Made by a program: the position numbers and the translations under genes. Of a stretch of DNA of 64,000 nucleotides, positions 10,590-18,806 are shown piece by piece. How positions within the stretch are numbered: the first letter of the stretch is position 1; each line of letters opens with the position of its first letter. The stretch lies in the NCBI RefSeq assembly GCF_040833985.1, contig NZ_CP162139.1, positions 1,191,001 to 1,255,000 of the forward strand, written 5' to 3'. The notes below the pieces were generated by a model. That model made no database searches and was not told the origin of the DNA. It worked only from the letters and a program-made list of their open reading frames with translations. This DNA comes from Leptospira sp. WS4.C2. GTDB taxonomy: Bacteria; Spirochaetota; Leptospiria; Leptospirales; Leptospiraceae.

Positions 10590-12116
10590 ATGCCACTAGC
10601 GCGCTTGAAGCGATTTTTTCGAACACTATCCTTTGCCCGACTTGTTTGTCTGGGATTCTTTGCTGCCATCGTTATCGGATCGATCGCTCTCTATGTTTCC
10701 GAAGAAGGGGAACTCTCTTATGTGGATAGTTTTTATCTTTCAGCCTCGTCCATTTGTGTTACCGGGCTCTCCCCGGTCCCTCTCTCGGGGCTCAATCCTT
10801 CTACTCAATGGATTATGCTTTTTCTCATCCAACTGGGGGGCCTTGGAATCATTAGTTTTACCGTAATTGTCGGATTTCTCATCACCCAAGGAATTTCCAG
10901 AAACGCTCGTTTTAATGCCTTTGTCGGGGCGGCCATTGATACCCAGGCAGAAACCGAATCACTTGCGACTAACGAAGTGAATCGAATGTTACTCTCTATT
11001 ATCAATATTTCGTTTTCGATTGAAATCTTAGGTGCCATTGGACTTTACCTGCATATGCCTGATGGTGTGGAAGGAGGAAACACTCGTTGGTTTTTTTCCC
11101 TGTTTACGGCGATTTCTTCTTTTAATAACGCTGGTTTTTCGATCACGGATGATTTGAGTGCCTTACGTTTGGATCCCTTTTCTTTATATATTGTTTCTGG
11201 TCTTGTGATCTTTGGAGGCATTGGGTTTCCCGTGATCATCCTTTTGGAGAAGTTTTTACTCACTGTTTTTGTACGAATCGTTTATCGAATTGAAGTGATG
11301 GCAGAAACTCTTATGATGGAAAAAGCCTTAAAAACAGGAAATGTTCCTAGGCTTTTGTTACTTCCTGCTCAGTTTTCTGCATTTTTAGAAAACCGTATTG
11401 AGGACTATAATAAACATTTACGGGGAGAAACCACACGAATTCAGTCTAAACTCCTTGTTTATGGATCTTCCGCCTTGCTTTTGTTTGGTTTTCTTGGGAT
11501 TTATTTTTTGGAACGATCAAATCCTCATACCTTTCATGGAATGGCTCTGGTTGATAAAATTTCAAATGCTTTTTTTATGTCTGTATGTTCCCGAACAGCC
11601 GGGTTTTCCACCATGGATCTTGGTCATTTGAATGATGCCACTGTCATTATTATTACTGTCCTTATGTTTATCGGCGGAGGGCCACAAGGAACTGCCGGTG
11701 GTATTAAGATTACCACCTTCGTTCTGTTACTTGCTTATTTGAAGAATGTGATCCAACCTTCAAAACCGGTGATGTTATTCGGAGAGATTGTATCCAAAAA
11801 CTCAGTCGCTGTTGCCATTCGAGTTTACTTCCTAGCTACCATCGCGTTGGCATTTGTTTTTATATTTCTTGGAATTTTGGACCAAAACCAACATTCATTA
11901 CATGTGATCTTTTTCGAATTGATTTCCTCATTTTCCACTGTCGGTTTTAGTCTGAACTTAACATCTCAATTAGGTGATATTGAAAAGTTATTTTATGCCG
12001 CAGTAATGTATGTGGGAAGAGTGGGGATATTTACAGTTCTCATTGCAGCCACTGGTCATTCGGGTGTTCCTAAAATGGGAACCATCGACGATGGTGTGAA
12101 AATCCAAGTTGGTTAG
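10590..12116 (+). CDS. TrkH/KtrB-family potassium uptake channel subunit
   Basis: A 508-residue integral membrane protein with the four-fold TrkH/KtrB repeat. The four selectivity-loop regions are visible as SICVTGLSPV, SFNNAGFSI, SRTAGFSTMD and SFSTVGFSL, each with the conserved glycine. The gating-loop sequence GGGPQGTAGGIKITTF is present after the third repeat. The protein should move K+ (or Na+-coupled K+) across the inner membrane. The family normally works with a cytoplasmic RCK protein (TrkA/KtrA), but none is encoded nearby. AGGGGA precedes the ATG at 10590. At about 508 residues it lies between KtrB (~450) and TrkH (~480-500). Confidence 0.9.
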   Translation: MPLARLKRFFRTLSFARLVCLGFFAAIVIGSIALYVSEEGELSYVDSFYLSASSICVTGLSPVPLSGLNPSTQWIMLFLIQLGGLGIISFTVIVGFLITQGISRNARFNAFVGAAIDTQAETESLATNEVNRMLLSIINISFSIEILGAIGLYLHMPDGVEGGNTRWFFSLFTAISSFNNAGFSITDDLSALRLDPFSLYIVSGLVIFGGIGFPVIILLEKFLLTVFVRIVYRIEVMAETLMMEKALKTGNVPRLLLLPAQFSAFLENRIEDYNKHLRGETTRIQSKLLVYGSSALLLFGFLGIYFLERSNPHTFHGMALVDKISNAFFMSVCSRTAGFSTMDLGHLNDATVIIITVLMFIGGGPQGTAGGIKITTFVLLLAYLKNVIQPSKPVMLFGEIVSKNSVAVAIRVYFLATIALAFVFIFLGILDQNQHSLHVIFFELISSFSTVGFSLNLTSQLGDIEKLFYAAVMYVGRVGIFTVLIAATGHSGVPKMGTIDDGVKIQVG

Positions 12117-12161
12117 AATGCATATAAAAATCAGTTTTAGTTTTTTGTGGAAGGTTTAGAC

Positions 12162-13196
12162 TTGGTATTTGTGAAATTAAGTATTCGAGATTTATTGTTT
12201 TCTTCTTGGAGAATCCCCCAATTATCTTACGAAGAATTGGAAAAAGAGAAGGAAAAATCCATTCAAAGAGAATCTCTCTCCCAATTGGAATCTAGATTAG
12301 AATCGCTTGAACTTCTGATTTCTAATGATAAATTAGATGATGCAAAGCTCCTTTTTCGTCATTTGGCCTGCGACTTGGTCAATTTCCAATTGCGAAAAAC
12401 AAACCAGAAAGAGATTTCTTTTGCAGGAAATTTATCTGACTTTGTGATTCCGAACTCTCTTCGGAACTTCAAACCATTTCTTTTTTTGGAATCCATGGAA
12501 AAACTTTCCGAACTCAACTGGAAGGAATTGGATAAACTCTTATCTGCGGCCATAGATACCTTCGAGTTTCTTTCTTATGAATCTAAAAAAGAGTTTATAT
12601 CGCGTTATGCGACTTCTTTGGATAAGTTCCGTAATATTAAACTTATCCGGATTCTTTTAACCTCCGTCATTGTATTTTTTAGTATTTCTGGATACACGTA
12701 TTACACATATAAACATCCGGTAATGAAAGACCAATTCATCAAATTGTATACCTTTGTGAGTAAGGACAAACCAGAAACCTCTGAATCTTTGGTAGTGTCT
12801 CAACCAGTATTGAGAAAAGACATTGGTCAGTGGGTAGAGTATGAATTTTCACTTCCTGAGTCTATGTCCGTTTTTGGTGGTTTACGAATCGACCCCTTAG
12901 AACAAAGAGGGATTCAGTTTGTATTGGAGCAAATTAGTATTTTTGACTCCAAAGGAAAAGAAATTTATTCTAAAAAGATATTGGTGAGCCCAAGTCTATT
13001 GCCGGAAGACTATAAAGATTTTTTAAAAATTTCTGATATCAAAACTGCAGGTAAACAAATACCGGGGGAACTTGTGGAGATGATCACTACTGGAAGTGAT
13101 CCTCAAATCCAAATTGTATTCCCTGCACTCAAAGATGCTAAGACTGTTAAATTAAAGATGAAATACATTGAAGCCCATAAAGTGAAGAGAAAATGA
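12162..13196 (+). CDS. Single-pass membrane protein of unknown function, coupled to a UbiA-type enzyme
   Basis: I do not recognise the family. The first ~160 residues are hydrophilic and helix-rich, including a likely coiled coil (EELEKEKEKSIQRESLSQLE). One transmembrane segment follows (RILLTSVIVFFSISGYTYYTY, split here by the stretch IRILL at its start). The last ~140 residues look like an all-beta domain (EYEFSLPESMSVFGGLRIDP). The L-R-I-D-P-L phrase resembles carbohydrate-binding-like modules attached to membrane glycosyltransferases; this is a weak inference. I prefer the TTG at 12162, seven bases after GGAAGG; a GTG at 12147 is possible. Its stop overlaps the start of the next gene by four bases, so the two are probably translated together. 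Confidence 0.65.
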   Translation: MVFVKLSIRDLLFSSWRIPQLSYEELEKEKEKSIQRESLSQLESRLESLELLISNDKLDDAKLLFRHLACDLVNFQLRKTNQKEISFAGNLSDFVIPNSLRNFKPFLFLESMEKLSELNWKELDKLLSAAIDTFEFLSYESKKEFISRYATSLDKFRNIKLIRILLTSVIVFFSISGYTYYTYKHPVMKDQFIKLYTFVSKDKPETSESLVVSQPVLRKDIGQWVEYEFSLPESMSVFGGLRIDPLEQRGIQFVLEQISIFDSKGKEIYSKKILVSPSLLPEDYKDFLKISDIKTAGKQIPGELVEMITTGSDPQIQIVFPALKDAKTVKLKMKYIEAHKVKRK

Positions 13197-14092
13197 TCAA
13201 ACTATACATCAAGTTAATGCGAGTTCCTCAGTGGGTGAAAAACGTCATCCTGTTTGCTGGATTGATTTTTTCTAAAAAAATTTTTGAAATCCCTTCATTA
13301 ACAAAAGTTTGTTTAGCTTTTTTTTGTTTTTCTTTGGTTGCCAGCTGCCAATACGTCTTTAACGATTTTTTAGATCAGAAAGAAGACGCGAAACATCCCG
13401 AAAAAAAACATAGACCACTTGCCAGTGGGGAATTGGATTCGGGTATTGCTTTGGCCATCACTGGTGTGATTTTACCTGTTGCATTAATTGGTGCGTACAA
13501 ACTGTCCCCAGTTTTCTTTTACCTCACTATCTTTTACCTTCTTTTCAATATGTTGTATAGTAAAGTCCTGAAACATATTGTGATTTTGGATGTAATGAGT
13601 ATCTCCATTGGATTTGTGTTACGGGCCATTGCGGGGGCAGTTGTCATTGGAGTGGAATTTTCGCATTGGTTATTACTTTGTACTTTTATGTTGGCCCTCT
13701 TTTGGGGTTTTTCCAAACGTAGGGGAGAGATCAATATCCTTAAAACCGATGCCGGGAAACATAGAAAAATTTTAGAAGAGTATTCCATTGAGTTTTTGGA
13801 TTTGATGATGGCGGTTGTTGCCACTCTTACTCTTGTGAGTTATGTAATGTATACGGTAAGTCCAGAAACGGCAAAAAGTTTAGGAACTCCTTATATGGTC
13901 TATACAGTCCCTATCGTGGTTTATGCGGTCTTTCGTTCTCTCTACATCATCTATATCAAGAACATGGGTCATAACCCCACAAAAGCAATCCTCACTGATG
14001 TGAGTGTTCTGGTTTCTGGATTTATCTGGTTACTCCTCATCTTATTTTTGATGTTTGGGAACATATCCGGCCAACCACCAGTCTTACAATAA
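13193..14092 (+). CDS. UbiA-family prenyltransferase, decaprenyl-phosphate phosphoribosyltransferase-like
   Basis: A 299-residue polytopic membrane protein of the UbiA superfamily, with about 8-9 hydrophobic helices. The first catalytic Asp-rich motif is NDFLDQKEDAKHPEKKHRPL (about residues 61-80). The starting phrase LMRVPQWVKNVILFAGLIFS and the HPEKKHRPLASGEL ending are typical of decaprenyl-phosphate 5-phosphoribosyltransferase. That enzyme transfers phosphoribose from PRPP to a polyprenyl phosphate for pentose-containing cell-envelope glycans. The second motif region is around SKRRGEINIL. The assignment is by motif recall; another UbiA role (quinone or heme O synthesis) is less likely. 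It is coupled (ATGA overlap) to the upstream membrane protein. Confidence 0.78.
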   Translation: MIKLYIKLMRVPQWVKNVILFAGLIFSKKIFEIPSLTKVCLAFFCFSLVASCQYVFNDFLDQKEDAKHPEKKHRPLASGELDSGIALAITGVILPVALIGAYKLSPVFFYLTIFYLLFNMLYSKVLKHIVILDVMSISIGFVLRAIAGAVVIGVEFSHWLLLCTFMLALFWGFSKRRGEINILKTDAGKHRKILEEYSIEFLDLMMAVVATLTLVSYVMYTVSPETAKSLGTPYMVYTVPIVVYAVFRSLYIIYIKNMGHNPTKAILTDVSVLVSGFIWLLLILFLMFGNISGQPPVLQ

Positions 14093-14097
14093 AGACT

Positions 14098-14607
14098 ATG
14101 AAAATTTGGAAGCAGTTACCGTACGGATGGAAGGTGGTCTCCGCCTTTGTTTTCTTTTTTTCCACCACCCTTTGTTTTGCTTATTTTAAGGGAAGGGACA
14201 CGCGTCCCGGGGTTCCCATTGAAATCCTCGCTACGACTCCGACTGAAGCCAATTCCTGGAAAGGCCATCCCAAGGTAGTCTACTTTTGGGCCACTTGGTG
14301 CACCATCTGTAAGGCTTACGCACCGATTTTAGAGGCAAATTTGAGATTTTTGCCAAAGTCTACCATCTTCCTTTCTGTCCTTGAGGCCGAGGATTCGGAA
14401 GAAACCAAAGAAATTTTGTCTCATCTCAGTCCTGAGGATAAACATCCCATTTATGCTGCAGATTACCGAATGTTAAAGGAATGGCGGATTTCTGCTTATC
14501 CCACAACGGTTTTTTTGAATGAAGAAGGTCGGGTTGTGTTTTCCGACACAGGGATCTTAAGCCCGATTGGATTTTGGCTTCGTACTTTTCTTTTGCGCTT
14601 TTTCTAA
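14098..14607 (+). CDS. Membrane-anchored thioredoxin-like protein (TlpA/ScsD type)
   Basis: A 169-residue protein with an N-terminal transmembrane anchor (about residues 13-30) and a periplasmic thioredoxin fold. The active site is WATWCTICKAYAP with Cys68 and Cys71; the cis-Pro loop is SAYPTTVFL. It probably reduces or oxidises disulfides of exported proteins. The C-T-I-C pair is unlike CGPC (thioredoxin) or CPHC (DsbA), so the direction of electron flow cannot be told. It follows the UbiA-type gene by 5 bp, which suggests one operon. No CcdA/DsbD partner is seen nearby. Confidence 0.85.
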   Translation: MKIWKQLPYGWKVVSAFVFFFSTTLCFAYFKGRDTRPGVPIEILATTPTEANSWKGHPKVVYFWATWCTICKAYAPILEANLRFLPKSTIFLSVLEAEDSEETKEILSHLSPEDKHPIYAADYRMLKEWRISAYPTTVFLNEEGRVVFSDTGILSPIGFWLRTFLLRFF

Positions 14608-14624
14608 CCTGTCGATGATATAAC

Positions 14625-15398
14625 ATGGATTCTTCCTTCAAACCCAAGCCGCTTTTGAATAAGTCGGAACTGCGACAAATCAAACGCAGTAAAACTCGGG
14701 TAGAAGGAAAAAAGGTCATCACCGATGACGTAAAAAAACTCAAATCCCTCAAAGTCACTCCAGAACTCAGCTTCCAAGAATCCATTGATTACTACAAAGA
14801 ACCAATTTGGATCGAATACTATATTCCTAAAGAATCTAGGTTTGCTTTCGAAACCAAATATCTTTTTATCCTGCTCGTAGATCCAAAAATCACGGATGAT
14901 CCCAGTGACGCAGAAAGAAAACGTGCGGCGGCCAATCGTGAAATCGTAGATGTATTCGCTTATATGGAATCACATCCTGAAGCGATCAGGCTCATTGAAG
15001 ATTCATATCACTCCACAATCTCGATGCATGAAACAGTCCATCATATCTTCAAAGCCTATAAGGAAACAGGAGCCACTGAAGATTTAAAAACAGCCTGTTA
15101 TCTAACAGAAGCATTGCTTAAGTATGAACCTACGATTGCAGGCCTTACTTATTTTAGAGATTATGTAATTTATAATTTAAATTTTTTTATTCGCACTTTG
15201 AATCGTTTGAAGATTGAATTTGCTTTGGAAGATGCCACTGTATCACTTCTTATCAAACGCAGAAATGAACTTTGGGAATTAGAAAATCGAGAAGATGATG
15301 AAGATTTCGATTTGTTAGCAGCACTTTTTTTTGAACAGGCCTTCCCGAACCGTGGAGCCGGGGAACTTTCTAGCGATGATATGTTACTCTTTGAATGA
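14625..15398 (+). CDS. Conserved-looking protein of unknown function
   Basis: A 257-residue soluble protein that I do not recognise. The N-terminal ~60 residues are basic (KSELRQIKRSKTRVEGKKVI). The middle and C-terminal parts are predicted helical and acidic, ending in a run of Asp/Glu (ENREDDEDFDLLAALFFEQAF). It has no signal peptide, membrane helix or clear catalytic motif. It may share the preceding operon (17 bp after the thioredoxin-like gene) and is convergent with the next gene, with only 8 bp between the stops. Codon use looks like that of its neighbours, so it is a genuine gene of the host rather than recent cargo. Confidence 0.6.
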   Translation: MDSSFKPKPLLNKSELRQIKRSKTRVEGKKVITDDVKKLKSLKVTPELSFQESIDYYKEPIWIEYYIPKESRFAFETKYLFILLVDPKITDDPSDAERKRAAANREIVDVFAYMESHPEAIRLIEDSYHSTISMHETVHHIFKAYKETGATEDLKTACYLTEALLKYEPTIAGLTYFRDYVIYNLNFFIRTLNRLKIEFALEDATVSLLIKRRNELWELENREDDEDFDLLAALFFEQAFPNRGAGELSSDDMLLFE

Positions 15399-15406
15399 GT
15401 GAGCCA

Positions 15407-16270
15407 TTATAAAAACCAACGGAAAAGATCTAATAGATTTTGGATTTGCGGGTAAACGAACGTTTTCTTCAAAATCGTTGTTTCTGTTAATTGCATGGCG
15501 ATGGGAATCTGTTTCTCTTGGAAAGTAAAACTAAGTTTAGAAACTGATGTTGAAGTTTCTTTCCAGTCGGTAAGTGCTTTTGTTTCTTCGCCTAGAGGGA
15601 AACTATTCAGTAAAACATTCCAAAAATCCGATTTCGAAACGAGAACTTCTGAAATGTTTCCAATCCCAGTTTTGAGATCCCTGTAGAGATGTTCTTTCAT
15701 AAAGTCTTTGATTCCAATGGATAAAAACTGTTTTTCTCTTTTAAGTTTGGAGAGTTCTGGGACAGATATTTTTGGATCTATAACATCCCAATCCAAAATA
15801 AGAAAATGGCAGGGTCCCGTTTGAATTCGTTTGAATAGAAATTCCATACTCCCTTCCGTAAATACAGTCTGACCCATCGCCTTTAAAAATACTGACAGGT
15901 GTTTGTCGAATGTTTGATTTTTTGTGTAAATAACCCAGGTCAATTTTGACATAGGTAAGGTTTTATATGGCAAAGTATGGATTTCTGAATATGGTTTATC
16001 CCATAATAGGGAAGTTCCTATGTTTTTATAAATTTCTTTTTCTTCGTTAGTGAAATTACCGCATAATATTGGTTCAATGCTCCAATCGAGTAATTCTTTT
16101 GTGATTTCAGGTGTTGGTTTTGAAAAAAGACGAATGGAATCGGGATGGTCTTTCCATGTTTTCTGCGTACATTCTTTTACGACGAATCCTTGTACTTGTA
16201 ACCATGTTACAATCAGGTTTTTTTCAGTGTCAGGAAGTTGTGTCAAAACAGCACCGAATAGAGAGTCCAT
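15407..16270 (-). CDS. Unknown protein, possible degenerate receiver-like domains
   Basis: A 287-residue soluble protein without a recognised family. The central section (about residues 128-215) has a strand-helix pattern like a response-regulator receiver domain. WVIYTKNQTFDKHLSVFLKAMG is followed by HFLILDWDVID, where the phosphoacceptor strand would be. The usual acidic pair after the first strand and the conserved Lys are not evident, so it would be non-phosphorylatable. This resemblance is by eye only. It is divergent from phaR, with 58 bp between the start codons. A TTGACC-like -35 box on the plus strand in that gap could serve phaR. Confidence 0.55.
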   Translation of the reverse strand: MDSLFGAVLTQLPDTEKNLIVTWLQVQGFVVKECTQKTWKDHPDSIRLFSKPTPEITKELLDWSIEPILCGNFTNEEKEIYKNIGTSLLWDKPYSEIHTLPYKTLPMSKLTWVIYTKNQTFDKHLSVFLKAMGQTVFTEGSMEFLFKRIQTGPCHFLILDWDVIDPKISVPELSKLKREKQFLSIGIKDFMKEHLYRDLKTGIGNISEVLVSKSDFWNVLLNSFPLGEETKALTDWKETSTSVSKLSFTFQEKQIPIAMQLTETTILKKTFVYPQIQNLLDLFRWFL

Positions 16271-16328
16271 TACGATTGTATTTTAGTTGACCCCCTAGGC
16301 TTGAAAGTCATTTTAAAAAGCATCTCCG

Positions 16329-16877
16329 ATGAAGCTCCTTAAGCGATACGCAAACCGCAGACTCTATGATCCAGAAACCAGTTCCACAATCACTTTAGAA
16401 GATGTGGCCAAAATGATCATCGGGGGAGAAGAAATCAAAGTCCAAGACAATATGACAGGAGAAGACATCACTCCTAAAATCTTGGGGCAAACCTTTCTCA
16501 AAGTCAGTTTGGGACAACGAAACGAAGATTTTTCTAACTTTATGTTAACCTCTCTTATCAGAGAAACGGGTAGGGATGTTTCCGGACTTTTTGAACGATT
16601 GATCCTTGGGGGCATCGGTGCTAACTACCTAACCTCGGAACGGTTGGAAAAAATTGTGACTTCCATGGTAGAGCTCGGAGAATTGAAGGAAGCAGACTTT
16701 AGCCATTACCGAGAAGACCTGCTTCGTAAAATGGCGTCCCGGGCCAGCGAGAAAAAGGAACAAATCCAAAGGGATTTGGAAAAGTTCAGCCAATCCATTT
16801 TGGAAGAAGATAAGGCTACCCTGGGTGATCTCTCTGAAAAATTAAAAGAAGTCGCAGAAAAATTAAAAGATAATTAA
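16329..16877 (+). CDS. phaR: Polyhydroxyalkanoate synthesis regulator PhaR-like
   Basis: A 182-residue protein whose first ~60 residues match the PHB/PHA accumulation regulator DNA-binding domain: [17 protein letters not shown], then [18 protein letters not shown]. It is followed by the polyester-binding-type segment ([14 protein letters not shown]). The C-terminal ~60 residues form a charged helix or coiled coil ([20 protein letters not shown]). PhaR proteins repress phasin genes and bind nascent PHA granules. No PHA synthase or phasin gene lies nearby, so in this organism it may regulate something else. It is a single gene, followed by a HEAT-repeat gene 46 bp later. Confidence 0.85.
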   Translation: MKLLKRYANRRLYDPETSSTITLEDVAKMIIGGEEIKVQDNMTGEDITPKILGQTFLKVSLGQRNEDFSNFMLTSLIRETGRDVSGLFERLILGGIGANYLTSERLEKIVTSMVELGELKEADFSHYREDLLRKMASRASEKKEQIQRDLEKFSQSILEEDKATLGDLSEKLKEVAEKLKDN

Positions 16878-16922
16878 CAGAAATCGGTTAAAATGACCGT
16901 TCCAAATTAGAGGTAGTTTCGG

Positions 16923-17810
16923 ATGATTCGAAAGTTTGTTTTGTTTTTCTATTTTCTCGTTGTAACAGTGTCTGTTTTCGCTGAGAGTGAGGAAAGTTTT
17001 TTTGAGATCCAACGGACTAGACTTTCCTCATCCAATGTCCGTGAAATTCGGGACGCCATCGATCAGCTTACTTTTGTTAAATCAGGCCAAGGCATCCGTG
17101 ATATCATTTCTGCTTTGGAAGGCACTACCCATTTTCCAACAAGTCCTGGAAATGCGCCAGTGGTTAAGTTTTATGCAGCACAAGCATTGGGTAAAAAAGG
17201 GGACAAATTAGCAGTTCCTTATTTGATCAAAACCTACCAAAAAGAATCAGCCAATATCCCCGAATACAATCCAATCAATCGAAGAACCTGGAAGGATGGT
17301 GTCGCTGATAGCACTTCCGTTTCTAGTCCTTATTTTTATGAAGAAGGAGAGATTCCGATTACCCTTGCTTGCGGGGAAATCTTACGAGCTCTGGGTAGTT
17401 TACCCATAACATCAGAATCGGAGTCTACAATCAAAGCTGCCCTCCTAAGTCCGAATTTTTATCTTAGAAGTTCTGCTGCGGATGCATTCTATCTTTCTGG
17501 TAAAAAGGAAGCCCTCCCTCAATTGTTAGAGGCTCTTGGTAAGGAGACCTTTCCTTACGCAAAGATTTCCATTCTATCGGCAGTGGTTGGACTGGAAAGG
17601 TTGCCAAACCAAAATTATAAAGCAGTTTTAGATTCACTTACTGATAAAGATCCTGAAGTTCGGGCAAAGGCTTCCGATGCACTTCGACGGTTGGACTTCC
17701 GAGTTTCGGCACCTTACTTAGAAAAGGTGATTCAGTCCGAAAATAATCAAAAAGTCTTAAAACAAATGAAATCAGATTACCAATTTCTACTTTCCTTTCG
17801 TACTCCGTAA
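16923..17810 (+). CDS. Exported HEAT-repeat protein
   Basis: A 295-residue protein with a signal peptide (about 1-20, FVLFFYFLVVTVSVFA) followed by alpha-helical HEAT-type repeats. Examples are VVKFYAAQALGKKGDKLAVPYLIK, SSAADAFYLSGKKEALPQLLE and PEVRAKASDALRRLDFRVSA. HEAT repeats make curved scaffolds that bind other proteins, and no catalytic motif is seen. It is probably periplasmic. The ATG at 16923 follows an AGAGGTAG ribosome site. The function is unknown. Confidence 0.75.
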   Translation: MIRKFVLFFYFLVVTVSVFAESEESFFEIQRTRLSSSNVREIRDAIDQLTFVKSGQGIRDIISALEGTTHFPTSPGNAPVVKFYAAQALGKKGDKLAVPYLIKTYQKESANIPEYNPINRRTWKDGVADSTSVSSPYFYEEGEIPITLACGEILRALGSLPITSESESTIKAALLSPNFYLRSSAADAFYLSGKKEALPQLLEALGKETFPYAKISILSAVVGLERLPNQNYKAVLDSLTDKDPEVRAKASDALRRLDFRVSAPYLEKVIQSENNQKVLKQMKSDYQFLLSFRTP

Positions 17811-17837
17811 GTTTTCTTAATTTTCATTGTGGACAAA

Positions 17838-17876
17838 TCCGCTTTTTCTCCTAAAATGTGACAGAGCGGAGAAATT
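17838..17876 (+). promoter_or_regulatory. Possible alternative hairpins covering the cysK ribosome-binding site
   Basis: Two upstream strings can each pair with the ribosome-site region. TCCGCT (17838-17843) pairs with AGCGGA (17865-17870). TTTCTCC (17845-17851) pairs with GGAGAAA (17868-17874). They share GGA, so the pairings exclude one another, and both hide the GGAG in front of the cysK ATG. The stems are short; a regulatory role is speculative. Confidence 0.3.
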
Positions 17877-18791
17877 ATGAAAATAAATAGCATTCTAGAA
17901 GCCATCGGAAATACACCTCACGTTAGATTGTCACGACTTTTTGGAACCGACCATGAAGTCTATATGAAACTCGAAAGACAAAATCCAGGTGGATCCATTA
18001 AAGATCGGATTGCCCTTGCAATGATCGAAGATGCTGAGAAATCAGGAAAATTAAAAAAAGATTCTTTTATCGTAGAGCCTACTTCTGGGAATACTGGAAT
18101 TGGCCTCGCTATGGTAGCAGCTGTTAAAGGTTATGCTATCACTCTAGTAATGCCAGAACATATGTCTGTCGAAAGAAGACGGATTATGGCAGCTTACGGT
18201 GCGAAGTTCGAATTAACTCCCAGAGAAAAAGGAATGCCCGGAGCCATCGCTAAAGCACAAGAAATTGTTGCTGCCAATCCGAATGCATGGATGCCACAAC
18301 AATTCGAAAATGAAGCAAACATTGCCGTCCATAGAGAAAAAACAGCAGAAGAAATCGCAAAAGATTTCCCAGAAGGTTTGGATTATATCATTACCGGAGT
18401 GGGTACGGGTGGTCACATCACTGGTTGCGCAGAAAATTTAAAAAAGAGATTTCCTAAACTCAAAGTATTTGCTGTAGAACCAGAGGGATCTCCTGTTCTT
18501 AGTGGTGGTAAACCTGGTCCACACCCGCTCCAAGGAATTGGTGCTGGTTTTATTCCTAAAAACTGTAAAACAGAACTTTTAGATGGAATCATTACTGTGG
18601 GTAAAGAAGAAGCCTTCACTATGGCTGTCCTTGCTGCGAAAAAAGAAGGAATTTTTATTGGAACTTCTTCTGGGGCAAGCCTTGCCGCAGTTTCTAAAAA
18701 ACTAAAAGAAATTCCAGCAGGTTCTAAGGTTCTTACTTTCTGTTATGATACGGGAGAAAGATACTTATCTGTGGAAGGTCTTTTCGTTTAA
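17877..18791 (+). CDS. cysK: Cysteine synthase (O-acetylserine sulfhydrylase)
   Basis: A 304-residue PLP enzyme that condenses O-acetylserine with sulfide to make cysteine. The cofactor lysine is Lys42 in NPGGSIKDR. The substrate loop is [11 protein letters not shown], the PLP phosphate loop is [10 protein letters not shown], and the C-terminal GTSSGAS is present. There is no C-terminal CBS domain, so it is a cysteine synthase rather than cystathionine beta-synthase. It would use the sulfide made by the CysJI/CysH pathway encoded at 35-44 kb. GGAG precedes the ATG at 17877 and may be sequestered (see the upstream structure). The topA gene starts 12 bp after its stop. Confidence 0.95.
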   Translation: MKINSILEAIGNTPHVRLSRLFGTDHEVYMKLERQNPGGSIKDRIALAMIEDAEKSGKLKKDSFIVEPTSGNTGIGLAMVAAVKGYAITLVMPEHMSVERRRIMAAYGAKFELTPREKGMPGAIAKAQEIVAANPNAWMPQQFENEANIAVHREKTAEEIAKDFPEGLDYIITGVGTGGHITGCAENLKKRFPKLKVFAVEPEGSPVLSGGKPGPHPLQGIGAGFIPKNCKTELLDGIITVGKEEAFTMAVLAAKKEGIFIGTSSGASLAAVSKKLKEIPAGSKVLTFCYDTGERYLSVEGLFV

Positions 18792-18792
18792 T

Positions 18793-18806
18793 AGGATTTT
18801 CAGATC
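18793..18806 (+). promoter_or_regulatory. Ribosome-binding site and ATC start codon of topA
   Basis: AGGA at 18793-18796 lies seven bases before ATC at 18804-18806. The reading frame is closed just upstream by stops at 18789 and 18792 and contains no ATG, GTG or TTG until 18930. The family-essential N-terminus (LLIVESPTKA) is encoded between the two, so translation most likely begins at ATC. Confidence 0.7.
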
